The notes under the pieces are model-generated. The model was not told the DNA's origin, searched no databases, and saw only the letters and a list, made by a program, of their open reading frames with translations. A stretch of 64,000 bases of DNA from Glebionis coronaria (Eukaryota > Streptophyta > Magnoliopsida > Asterales > Asteraceae): NCBI GenBank assembly GCA_025667525.1, contig CM046875.1, positions 286,582,140 through 286,646,139 of the forward strand, read 5' to 3'. Of this stretch, positions 33,601-43,935 are shown one piece after another; the first letter of the stretch is position 1; every line of letters begins with the position of its first letter. The position numbers were made by a program, and so were the translations under genes.

Positions 33601-34198
33601 GACATTTACTTAGGAGTCGTTTTCATGAGCTTGAAAACTTTGACTGTTTTAACGGAAAGCTCATGACCGAGAAAGGTTAATTTCTCGTTATGAGGAAAAG
33701 TTCTCTTATTTAAAAGATACACTTTCCTTTCTGAGCTTAAAACTTCGAATGTTTTAATACAAGCTCATGACCGAGAAAGGTGAATTTCTCGTTAAGAGGA
33801 TAAGTTATCATAAAAGATAAACTTTCCTTTATTTTAAGTTCGAGTTACAGTCTGACATTTAACTGTAAGTCATATACACGAGCTTAAAACCTTTGAATGG
33901 TTTTAGGATAAACTCGTGTCCAAGAAAACTTAATTTCTTGTTAAGAGGGTAAGTTATCGTTGCGTAGATAAACTTCCCTGTCTCTGAAGTCCGGGTCATC
34001 GTCTGTCATTTAACGAGGAGCCATTGTGCATGAGCTTATAAACTTGGAATATTTTAACATAAGCTCATGCTCGAGAAAAAATAATTTCTCGTTGTTAGGA
34101 TAAGTTTACCATCAGCGATAAACTTTCCTTTATTTGAAGCTCGAGTTATAGTCTGTGATGTGACTATAAGTCCTTAGTTAAGCTTAACCATGAATCCC
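30659..34198 (-). other. Copia-2 3' non-coding region with repeats
   Basis: 3.5 kb where pol would be expected. It contains two blocks of repeats: a ~205-bp direct duplication (about 31385-31590 and 31591-31790, sharing 'gttgctttccagttgtcac'-type text) and a diverged array at about 33480-34160 with repeated 'aatttctcgtt', 'aggataagtt' and 'ataaactttcc' words. A 95-codon minus frame at 31175-31459 (MNQASDNWKATMVRFLIEL) overlaps the first duplication. The second duplicate encodes a similar but stop-containing version, so it may be a coding relic. I do not recognise it. Confidence 0.7.
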
Positions 34199-36388
34199 CT
34201 AAGACACTTGTTTCTCCGATATCTGCTTCTTCAGCAACCAAACTCTAAGAGTGTCCTTAGTTGAACGGTACACAACGACTGGACCGCTTCGTTCTTTTGG
34301 AACATCAACTTTGGGACCTGCATTCCCATTAGAAATTTGCATGCTTTTACATGGGTTAGCGATATCAAATATAGAAGCACGTGGGGGTTCACAGTTGGCT
34401 TTACTTGTGTCATAGGCGACCTGAGTAGATGATTCACTTATCTTAGTTGGCAAACGTTTCCTTTTATAGAAAACTTTAAGTTCAGGCTTAAGTGATGTAT
34501 CATCTTTTTCAATTTCCTCCCTAGCAGTCTTAGTGGAGTCGGAGATTATCCTAATTAAAGGGCACTCGTTTCCTACAAGAGTGAAAGTTCTACCAGTGGG
34601 GCGCCACATTTTACCAACGGGTTTGATTTTAGCAACCCACTGGGATTTAAGTCTAGCACGGGAGTTCACCTCATTAAGTAGTTTCTTGATACAAGAATCA
34701 TGATTTGCCGTAAAGACACATTTTCTACATGTTTTACAAGTAGCATATTTAATGTCCGAGTAAGATCTAGAATTCCTAGATGATTGATTGATGCTCCTAG
34801 GATGTGACATGCTACGGTTAGCAGTGTTGGGTAAACTAGAAGGCATCTGACTAGGTTTGAAATTCCTATCTCTTACTTGTGTCTTTTGCTTAGCTTCCCT
34901 TAGACCAAATGTATGGCGAACGTCATTTGAACTAGTTTGAGACGTATTCTTTGGACTATGTCTAGGGAAATTAGAGGCAATCATGTGATTAGGCCTTGAA
35001 AAAGCTGTTTTAGTCACATTGGGCCTAGATGGTGGAGTGACTGGTCTAGGAAAGTGAACCAAATCAACTTGGGAGGCAAACCGCGGTCTCGAGGATTGTG
35101 GTCGCTAGGATCTAAATGCAGTAGGTTGTCTGACAATCGGTTGTCGGACGAACTGATTTGTAGGCGGTTTCCCCAAGATTGATGGTTTTTCAAGCTTAGT
35201 GTCCACACTAGATCCTTTAGTTTTCCTCAATTCGTTTTTCAACGCAGCTATAGCAAAGACCTTTTCCTGAACTTGAGCCTTTAACGTTTCATTTTCTTTG
35301 AGCAATCTATCTTGGGATGCCAATTTAGACTCTAGTAACTGAATTTGTTTCAAAAGATTATCCTTTTCAGCTTTAGAATCTAAAACTTTTTGATCCAATT
35401 TTCTTTCAAGAACAACGTTTGACTTTTCAAGTTTTTCAAAGTATGTTTCAAATTTGTCCGTTTTCTTAGAAAATTCAAGTTTGGCATCATCAAGATCTTT
35501 TGATTGTTGAGCTACAATCGTTTCGAGCTCTCTAATCTTGGAATCAGAAGCAGTCAATGAAGCAGTTATAGGACAATTATCATGATGTTTAGCATTTTGA
35601 ACACTTTATCCCCCATTATGACTCTCATCGGATGAATCAGAAGTGGTATTTCTATCACTCTTTTCCATCCCATGTTTGTCATAATTAGGTTCAGAATGCT
35701 CAATATGCGGCATGTCATCAGCAGATACATCATAAACAACATTACATTGTACCATGTTTGCAGGCTCTTCGTCATAAACGGGTAAGGTGTCATCAAAAGA
35801 GATCTCGTGAACATTCCCTGACGTGCCACTGGTATCATGTTGTCCTCCTGATTCCGTGCTCTTGCCATCGTTAGGCTCCAAGTTGTCAATCGTATGACCA
35901 GTTTCCTCTTCCATCGAAGAGTCTTGCACTCCATTATCATACCCTTGCTTAAGTCGAGATCTTTCATAAACCGTAGACGAGACCGATGTCATGAGTTTCA
36001 AAATTGTATCACGGAAAACTCGAAGCTCGGTATGTGTATCTCGAAGAAATGATTGGCAAATCACTGAACTTTCAGGCTTGATGATATTGAATTGGAGGAA
36101 AGGCGTGAGTTGTGTCACAAGAGCCTTATATGCAAGTGCCGATGCCGAGTGATTAAAGTTTTCATTGTTGAGTTGCTCGGCGAGTTGGGTTAAAGTGGTG
36201 AATATTGAGTCGATGAATATATGACGATCTTGACCAAAGATTGTCACAAATTCGCTCCCTCCTTCAATCCATGAAAGAGTGACAAGATGAGACTGAAGCA
36301 TTCGAAATGAGGTGATGCCACTTTTTCTAACTTTGTTTTGCATTAAATGCGATTCTCCCTCATGAGATATTGAAGTCAACGAATCCAT
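34199..36388 (-). pseudogene. gag: Copia-2 gag-like protein with coiled coil, two in-frame stops
   Basis: One frame of about 729 codons from MDSLTSISHEGESHL to ISEKQVS. Stops are at 35606-35608 (after ESHNGG) and 35105-35107 (TAG after PTAFRS). N-terminal 150 residues: LVTLSWIEGGSEFVTIFGQD, ICQSFLRDTHTELRVFRDT. Middle: acidic Asp/Ser region, then a strong coiled coil (KIRELETIVAQQSKDLDDAK through KENETLKAQVQEK). C-terminal: basic Arg/Ser-rich part with CKTCRKCVFTANHDSC, a Cys/His cluster (C-x2-C-x2-C...H-x3-C) that may bind metal or RNA, and PVGKMWRPTGRTF. It resembles Asteraceae copia gag-like proteins from memory. No enzymatic domain. Confidence 0.75.
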
Positions 36389-38800
36389 TGAAGTTCAATG
36401 AAAAATAAAGGAAGAATTACTTATCGATGAAAAATCCGTCTTCACTTACAAATACCCGATCAAAAACCCGTCGGCAAAATAAACCTTGTCACTTTATCAC
36501 GTTACTTTGTCACGTAGTCACGTCACTTTTGTCTTCAAATCCGGCCACAAAAACTTTTAACCCGTCAACTATATTACCACTTTGGTTCTCTCGAAATACC
36601 CTCCTCAACACAATGTACCAAATCTAGATATATCGATTGACAAAAATACAAAGTTAACTAAACTAAAAAAATAACTTTAAAAAAATAAAATCTCAAAACA
36701 AATAACTTAACTAAAAATAAAATTAGAAAAATTTGATATTTAAAAAAGATCTGATATTTTAAAAAATATCTATATGGAAAATAAAAAAAAATCTGATAGT
36801 TTTAAAAAAATAAAATCCCAAAATTAAAAATATCTAATACTTTTGTTTTGAAGAAAAAATCACACGTAAAAAAAAAAAAAATAATAATAAAACGTGGCCT
36901 AATAATACGTGTTCCACCGCCCCACTCACAAATACTAAAAGTCACACTTCCTCAAATACTCCTCCCTATGTTTTGATATAAATACTCAACACCTAATCTC
37001 ACCTTCCTCAAAATTTCCGTCCACTACTATCTCTTTCACACCAAAACAGCCGACAATCTCTCTCTTAACCCAAATCTCACATACAAAAAGAAACTCCGCC
37101 CCCAACTTGTTGAACAACAAACTAGATACGATTCTTGTTAGCATCACCAAACCAAACAATTCCTCCGTCAAACAATCTGCCCCCCTAACTGTATCTCCTA
37201 ATCTCCTCCGCCCTACAAAAAAAAACCCTCTCAATCACCATACATACAATTCCTCCGTGTCTTTTGTTCTCAGGAATGATCAAGAAAAAAAATCTTCAAG
37301 ATCTTTAATTATAAGGTCTCGGGTAGGTTTTCTTTTATTGTCTAATCACAATCTTTCTCTCATCTGTCGAGTCTTTCTGTCGTGTATCGAGTCTGAACGA
37401 GAGATAAAGAAAAAAGAGTGTTGTTGTTGACGAGGGTTTGTGTTGAGGGTCTTGTGAGGGAGAGTGTGGGTGAGAGTCTGTTGGTGGGATATGGGTGAGG
37501 ATGTTTGTATTGATTTGTGAGATATGGGGGATTGGTTACAATAGAGAGAGGGAGAGTGTTGTCGAGGGTGGGGAGTGAGTCGAGAGTGTTGTCGAGGGTG
37601 GGGAGTTTGGGTGAGGGAGTGAGTTTGTTGTGTGAGACGAGAGATGAGTGTGGGTGTCAGTTTGTGTTTTAGAGTTGTTAGAGTATGTGGGTCGTGAGGT
37701 CTTTGAGAGTATTGTGAGGGTGTGAGGGTGTTGGAGCGAGTGGGGAGTTGGTGAGGGAGTTTAAAAAAAATGAGTCGAGATTTGTGAGGTTCGAGGGTGT
37801 GTGAGTGGTGTCCGAGAGGGGTTTGGAGTCGAGAGAGGTGAGGGAGTAAAAAATGGGTGAGGGAATCCAGAGTGAGAGTTGTGTCTGTCGAGTGGAGTGG
37901 TTGGATTTTGAAGGTGATGTTGTGTCGAGGTGTGGGGGTTTTGGGTGAGGGAGTCCTTTTTGGTGTCCTGATGAGAGACGAGTGTGTTTTGGATTGAGGA
38001 GTGTAGAAGTCGAGGGTGTCAGTTTGGTTGTGTCGAGGTTGAGTGTTGGGTTCGAGTTTGGTCCCGTTATGTTTGAAATGGTTTGATTTTGTGTGGTGTC
38101 TATACGGAATAGTCTATACGGAATAGTCTATACGTAATAGTCTATACGGAATAAACCGTGATTCGGAATAATCTGTTACACGGAATAAACCGTGTCTATA
38201 AGGAATAAACGTTTATACGGAATAAACCTTTATACGGAATAAAGCTCTATACGGAATAAAGCTCTATACGGAATAAACGACAATCCGGAATAAACTGTTA
38301 CGCGGAATATTTTTGAAGGAACTTTTCATTCGGAAGATTGAATGTTTGGACAGATTGGAAACTTTTGACAGGTTGGACCAAGTTGGACAGAAACCAAGAA
38401 CAACAGTGGTTACAGATCTGCAATTTGAGACTTTTGATTATTAAAAAATTTTAATAAAAATAGATGATTTAGAAATTGATAAAATTGATAGATTAAAAAA
38501 AACTGATTAATTTAAAATTGATAAAAATTTGATAAAACTGAAAAAAACTGCTTATCCAGACATCAATTTGATAAAAATGATTATAAAAAGATGAGAAAAA
38601 AAAATTATAGAAAAAAGAGATTTTGAAATTTGATTTCTAAAATTTTTAAAAAAATGATAAAAAACTGATTGGACAAGTTAAATCATAAAAAAAATTGATT
38701 GGACAGATTTTTAGAAAAAAAGAGACGAAAAGATTTTCTAAAAAAATATTATAACAAGAAAATCAATAGATAAAAAACACAAATCCTAAGATTTAACCAT
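36389..38800 (-). other. Copia-2 long 5' leader
   Basis: 2.4 kb between PBS and the gag-like ATG. It is A/T-rich with homopolymers (36640-36890, 38440-38780), has a G/T-rich GAGGGAGTG-type low-complexity stretch (37430-38070, plus strand), and the CGGAAT array at 38105-38336. No coding frame that I can support. Confidence 0.7.
38105..38336 (-). repeat. CGGAAT motif array in Copia-2 leader
   Basis: About 12 CGGAA cores in 232 bp, mostly as tatACGGAATAaac on the plus strand, plus decayed forms (ACGTAAT, AAGGAAT). On the sense strand they read TTATTCCGTATA. The array sits about 470-710 bases downstream of the LTR edge, in the RNA leader. The core motif is the same as in the LTRs of Athila-1 and Athila-2, which belong to the other superfamily. 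Confidence 0.9.
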
Positions 38801-38814
38801 GGCTCTTGATACCA
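38801..38814 (-). promoter_or_regulatory. Copia-2 primer binding site (tRNA-iMet type)
   Basis: Minus strand TGGTATCAAGAGCC, two bases from the LTR. This is canonical TGGTATCAGAGCC with one extra A. Confidence 0.8.
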
Positions 38815-38816
38815 AT

Positions 38817-39138
38817 TGAAGGTCTACTAATTCTTAGGATTTGGTAAACTATGGGTTGATCTATTGATTTAATGGTGGAGATGGGGAAGAAGGAGATGAT
38901 GGTGCAGATAGAGAAAGGAGAGAAAAGAAAAGTAGAGAGAGAAAGTGATTTGATAAAATGAAAAGTTGGTGAATGAAAGAACCACCCTTCCTAACATGCT
39001 AGGAGGGGGTATATATAGCCCACCCTACATGTGGGCTATATGGACTATATTGTTTACAAATGGATCACGAGCCCAATACTATAATATATCTTTCGAGTGA
39101 CCGATCCTTTCTAAATACGTAAAAACGTATTTCCAACA
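38817..39138 (-). repeat. Copia-2 5' LTR (right)
   Basis: 322 bp, the same length as the left LTR. By eye seven substitutions distinguish them and there are no indels. The terminal hairpin arms (39113-39120 and 39125-39132) are unchanged while the loop differs (AAAA versus AAAG). Confidence 0.95.
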
Positions 39139-39220
39139 AATAGTTAATGCTTTGGGACTTTATCAGTAAAAGTCCCAAGGGAAGGCGGTAAGTGTGTTGG
39201 TTGTTGAGCGAGTGGTCACG

Positions 39221-39225
39221 GGTTC
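39221..39225. repeat. Tekay-2 target-site duplication, left copy (GGTTC)
   Basis: GGTTC before TGTAACACC, with the second copy at 49120-49124 after GGTTTTACA. It falls in the B-box-like GGGTTCGAGGCT of the Athila-3 LTR. Confidence 0.95.
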
Positions 39226-40446
39226 TGTAACACCCCATTTTGATAAATGGAATGTCACGCGTAATTATGGCGTGTCATCAAAGCATGCAAGGTAATATGT
39301 AGTAAAACATACATGACCATAGGGAAAACCGGAATCAAACATCGGTTCCCAAACATAAGCCCAAAACATAAGAAAGTAAATGAACTGAATGAAAGACTAA
39401 ACAAGCATAAATATATGAAGGAAACAGGAGAAGAAGTCTATGGCAGCTTCCATCCTATGCATGTCCTCCAAATGCTCGAGTCTTGGGTACCTGCCGTTTT
39501 GGGACATGGAAAGGAAAGTAACGGCTGAGCAAAACGCTCAGTGCACAGATATACAATATAGCATGAAATAGGATAAGCATGTAACATATAACAGCGGAAG
39601 ACTAAGTTCTGAGTAGACTGGTTAAGTATTGAGAAAACTGATTTTATAGTTTGAAAAGCCTTATGTTTATCTTATGAAAACTGTTTTAACATAAATATAC
39701 CATAGCCCATATAGGTCATGAAAAGGTCACGTGCATGAATACTTGGAGGGGTGACCTCATCATGCTGATTAGAGGGGATGCCTCTAATTAATATACTGGT
39801 CTGGGTAGGAGGGATCAACTCCTTGTGAAGGATGCAAGGCACACACCACATTCACCATGAAATACTGAATAAAACATGTAACTAGGATGCACCCATACGC
39901 CCCACATGATATAATAATATGGCCAAAACTGAAAGGGACGCCACGAGCAATCACTCCGCCGTGGGGAAGTCATAACATTGGTGCCTCCAATGTTATGGTT
40001 ATGGTACCTCCATAACTAGGTGAAACTGGTCATGCTTGTATATGGCTATAGATTATGCTAATTAAACATAAGCAGTTCAAAACAATAAAACAAATACTGG
40101 GGAAAACAGTTGGCTGCATACGGGGAAATCCTGATAAGGAAAGAATGTCCATACTGAAAGGACGGGAATCCGTACCTCAAGTCCAGTGAATGAACGGAAA
40201 AAAGACTCCTACTTCTGGATCACTAAAGCTACATGAATACACACGTGTATAAGTATCGATTCACTGATTACGTACTGGGTTTTATGTCTCATCTTAGCTT
40301 ACTTTGTATGTTTTAGGTCATGGTTTACTGTTTAAAGCCTTAAACTGTGTTTATCTAGTATTCTGATTAATCTGATTAAGTATTACTGGTGTTTCATGTA
40401 TTATTATACTTACTGTGTAATAATAAGTAACTTTCCAAAAAAAGCA

Positions 40447-40615
40447 GGTTTCCAAAAATAGAAAGTTACCAAAAATAGAAAGTTTCCAAAAATAGAAAGT
40501 TTCCAAAAATAGAAAGTTTCCAAAAATAGAAAGTTTCCAAAAATAGAAAGTTTCCTAAAATAGAATTTACTGCTTAAAATAGATTAGTTTCTAAAAATAG
40601 AAAGTTTCCAAAAAT
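40447..40615. repeat. Tandem repeat TTTCCAAAAATAGAAAG
   Basis: A 17-bp unit repeated about six times in direct succession, with a few degenerate or separated units after 40560. The same array is in the other LTR at about 47488-47657. Confidence 0.92.
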
Positions 40616-41286
40616 AGATCAGCTGCCTTAATTAAATAAGTTTCCATATATAGAAGGTTTCCATAATTAGAATTAAGCTGGTTACATAAGCTAACATATA
40701 AGTCTAAGTGTTTATAAGCTTATCTCTTAAGTCATATGGTATAGTGTATAGTTTAATTATTATTTCATGTATTTTAATTAAACTATAGGTTAAGCATTTT
40801 AATTAAAGTATAACATGTATTAATTAAAATGGAATAAAATACTTAGGTTAAAATGTGTATCATTATGTATTAATAACATAACCTAAGTCATGTCTAAATT
40901 AATTAATTATAGGCATGTTTTAAATAATTAATTAATTATAACTTATAACATAAAAATACTTAGGTTAAATTAATGTCATGTTAAACTAATAATTAAAATA
41001 ACCTAAGTCATGATTTAATTAATATCTCAAGTTATTAATTAATTTTATCCTAAGTTCATAATTCATAAAAATTAACATGTAGCAAAAATCCTGATTTAAC
41101 CAACGAACCATGAATCGGGCATGAACTCGACACCGTACCCCGAGCCAAACTCGGGGTACGTGTGCCCCCTTGCTGCCGTGGGTCCCACATGAGCCAACCA
41201 AGACCAAAAATGGTCTTGGTGGTGGCGGCAATAAGCAAACCGAACCCCCCTCGGGTTGGTTACCCTATGCGGCCAAAACAAACACC

Positions 41287-41296
41287 CCTTTTATAA
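41287..41296 (-). promoter_or_regulatory. Tekay-2 LTR TATA box
   Basis: Minus strand TTATAAAAGG, about 785 bases into the LTR in the sense direction. The right copy is at about 48329-48338. Confidence 0.55.
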
Positions 41297-42077
41297 CATC
41301 CTTTGATTTTAATTTATACCAAAACATGTTAGATCAATGTTTAATTATCATGTTTAAATAAAAATAATGACATGTTCATAATAAAATCAAAGATTAAAAG
41401 AAATGAAAAAGAAAGGTTAAGAAATGATATACCAAACACGTGGATTGAAGAATGATGAACAAACACGGTTTCTATCACTTGTTTTAATGTCAAAAGTCAA
41501 TCAACACCCTCCTATGGTGTTGATATGGGTGGCGGCACAAAAGAAGCCAAAGAGGAGGAGAGAAAACTCTTTTAGGGTTTTTGTTTATTTTCTTGAAAAA
41601 GTGAAAATGAAATGAAAAGTTACATAACCCCCCTTTTCTTGTAAAAAGTCCATGGGCTAAGCCCATTATGGTTGTTGTGCCGTGGGTATGGGGGCCCCAC
41701 ATGGGGTACCCGTACCTTTTCTCGTGTCCCGATGTTTCGTGTTCGTTCGTGGTTAAATGTGTTCGTGTCTGAAGCGTTTCTGTTTATTTTATCATGTAGT
41801 TATCGTAATCTTAACGCTCGTAATTATATTATAAGTATTTACGTAATTATTCTAGTTCGTATTTTAAATGGTGATCATGATTTAATTATGTTCACTTGAC
41901 ATATTTATTAACTGTTTATCATGAGTTCGTACGTAATCGATACTGATCCTGTCATACACGTATGCACTTGCTTGATTATTAGCACATGAATGTGATCAAT
42001 ACTAAATAAGGTAAGTTTTAATCTAGGACGTACGATCTTAAGGGCACTATTCATGGTAAAAGCATGCGGGTTTTACA

Positions 42078-42090
42078 ATTCTTCCCCCCT
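42078..42090 (-). promoter_or_regulatory. Tekay-2 polypurine tract
   Basis: Sense AGGGGGGAAGAAT immediately before the 3' LTR start. Confidence 0.88.
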
Positions 42091-42753
42091 AAAAAGAATA
42101 ATTCGTCCCCGAATTATAGATAAAGTAACTGGAAGCGAAACATACCCGAATCAAACTAGAAAGGTATGCAAAATAACGGAAATGAAGGTTACATGGTAGA
42201 AGGGAACGTGGAACGTGACATGTCCTGAAAAGACATGGAACGTGACGTGACTGAAAGGACATATCTAATCGATAAGAGAAAAAATGGATAAGAAGTCCGG
42301 ATGAACTTGTCCGTTTCCAAGTGGCCTCCCTCTTGGAACGGTTCCTTCAGAAGATCCTGACACTAATGATAAATCCTGGTCCTCCTGACCTTGACTTGGA
42401 ATAAGAAGAAATTCTTGGTTATCAGCGGAAGGTAGATCCCCTAAATTCGATCGAGGAAAAAGAGTTAACGTGCAAGGGTAACTGAAACGTTACGATGCAA
42501 GACAATCTGACTTAACTGATAATTAGAAACGATGCGCGAGACATAAAGAAACGTAGTACGTGAAAAATTTTGAACGTGATACGTGAAAAATTTTGAACGT
42601 GCTACGTGGAGATATGGCGAGTGTAGTAAGAGTAAACATATCGTGATCCATGATACGTGTAACCTATTTTGATCATGATATGAGGAACGTGGAATGAACA
42701 TGACATGTGAGACATATCGTGATCATAGAATATAATGGCGGTAACGCCAAACG

Positions 42754-43200
42754 CTACAAGGTGAGACATGGAATATAACGTGAAACGTCTATCTGATGAT
42801 GGAGAGTTATACTAAACTTGGGTCTGGTCTCACAAGTTCTTGCAAACTTCCCAGAATGAGAAAAGAGTGAACGTAAAATCGTAAGCCAAAATACGATCAT
42901 GAACGTGAATAGTGTCATGAACGTGAGCGCGAAAGCAAGTCGGGGAATTAGAAAAAGGACGTGAAGTAAGTTAGGAGTACAATTACGAATCTTTGTCTGA
43001 CCCGATAGCTGAGGGATCGCCAAGTGATCGGATGAGCCTTGGCTGGAACATGTTCGTTCAATCTGTTGGTTCTGAAATCCGTACGGATGTAAGGATTCTG
43101 CAGACTTGATCAAACTGTTGGCAATAACCCAGATAGCATCATGCTTCCTCTGAGTTTGCTGAAATCTGGTACTAAAATCCATGGAGATCTTGTCCCTTTT
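42754..43200 (-). pseudogene. pol: Tekay-2 integrase remnant
   Basis: The frame opens KISMDFSTRFQQTQRKHDAIWVIANSLIKSAES, recognisable as the start of the Ty3/gypsy integrase core (family form MDF-x-GLP-x-TQ...DAIWVVVDRLTKSAH), with the first catalytic Asp in MDF. Further on, HSGKFARTCETRPKFSITLHHQ and the adjacent frames match the FW-x-F-x-x-x-LGT-x-L-x-x-ST-x-x-HPQTDGQ stretch in a scrambled form. Key residues are lost and the frame breaks repeatedly. It would not give a working enzyme. Confidence 0.75.
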
Positions 43201-43559
43201 CGACTCACAATATCATAAGATGAAAACATACCCGTCTGTTGGTGTCCTATCTTAGCCTGTTTGTATAACAGGTATGAAGATATGAACGTAACTGTATCCT
43301 GCTTCGAAGAAACTTGATACATAGAAGGTTGCGAAACTCTTAGTCTTTGAATCAGACTTCTCCCAGCGTAGGATTTTCTAGAACACCTAATGCAGTGTAG
43401 GGTTATCTCCTTTACGCATAAGCTGAGTCATGGTAAGATTAACCGTAGAATGCCATGTGATTTAGCGTGTCACGGTAATCAAACAGAATTGATATAGGAA
43501 AAAATTTTCCAGGGTAGAATTTCTCTTGTCATAGAATTTGCAACATAGTGCAGATATGG

Positions 43560-43935
43560 TCTTCCTGTTCTTCTCTAGGCTTAGAGGAAATCAGGTTATC
43601 CTCAATGAAAACGCTGATGAATTTGTTTAGGAGTTCATGGAAACTCAATTTATTAAGTCCATAATGCGGTTGGAGCATTGATGAGACTAATTCAAAATCA
43701 TAAATTTAGCATGACTGAGTCGTGTACGAATAGCAGTCATGGACATGTCCTGCTTTTTCACTCGTCACTGTTGGCAGCATGATCGTGAGTTCGATATTGG
43801 AAAAGTGATTAACACTATACGGTTGATTGGACATGTCGTCAATACGTGGAGGAGAATAACGGTCATGAATGGTGATTTGTTTAAGTCAACGGTAGTCGAC
43901 ACATAATCTCATGGTACCATCCTTCTCCTTGTAGG
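43560..43935 (-). pseudogene. pol: Tekay-2 reverse transcriptase remnant
   Basis: Read across frames on the minus strand: KEKDGTMRLCVDYR (family KKKDGSMRLCIDYR), then TIHDRYSPPRIDDMSNQ, AIRTRLSHAKFMIL (family AFRTRYGHYEFLVM), then MDLIN and FISVFIEDNLISS (family FVVVFIDDILVYS), where the catalytic Asp pair reads ED. Stops and shifts occur between blocks. The match is by motif order; a profile search of the three minus frames would settle it. Confidence 0.7.

Larger units (their letters stand above)
30325..39138 (-). mobile_element. Copia-2: non-autonomous Ty1/copia-type element with gag-like gene only
   Basis: Two 322-bp LTRs, an initiator-Met-type PBS, a long leader, one gag-like gene and 3.5 kb of non-coding, repeat-rich 3' sequence up to the PPT. 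No protease, integrase or RT was found. The gag-like product resembles proteins I recall from Asteraceae copia elements that also carry pol, so this looks like a deletion derivative mobilised in trans. The LTRs differ at seven positions by my count (about 2%). Confidence 0.9.
39226..42077 (-). repeat. Tekay-2 3' LTR (left)
   Basis: 2852 bp from TGTAACACCCC to GGGTTTTACA on the plus strand. It contains a 17-bp tandem array (TTTCCAAAAATAGAAAG, about nine units, 40447-40615) and a minus-strand TATA box (41287-41296). The 70-codon plus frame at 39313-39528 is present in both LTR copies, but this follows from their identity and is not evidence of coding. Confidence 0.95.

Noticed and set aside
37107..37430. 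Plus-strand 107-codon frame in the Copia-2 leader
   Set aside because: Antisense to the element, Ser/Leu/Asn-rich, no recognised domain and no promoter context.
39313..39528. A 71-codon frame found identically at 46355-46570
   Set aside because: The two copies lie in the two near-identical Tekay-2 LTRs, so the duplication is not evidence for a gene.
41019..41899. Several 60-75-codon frames repeated at 48098-48941
   Set aside because: Again the two Tekay-2 LTRs; the frames overlap each other on both strands and match no family.
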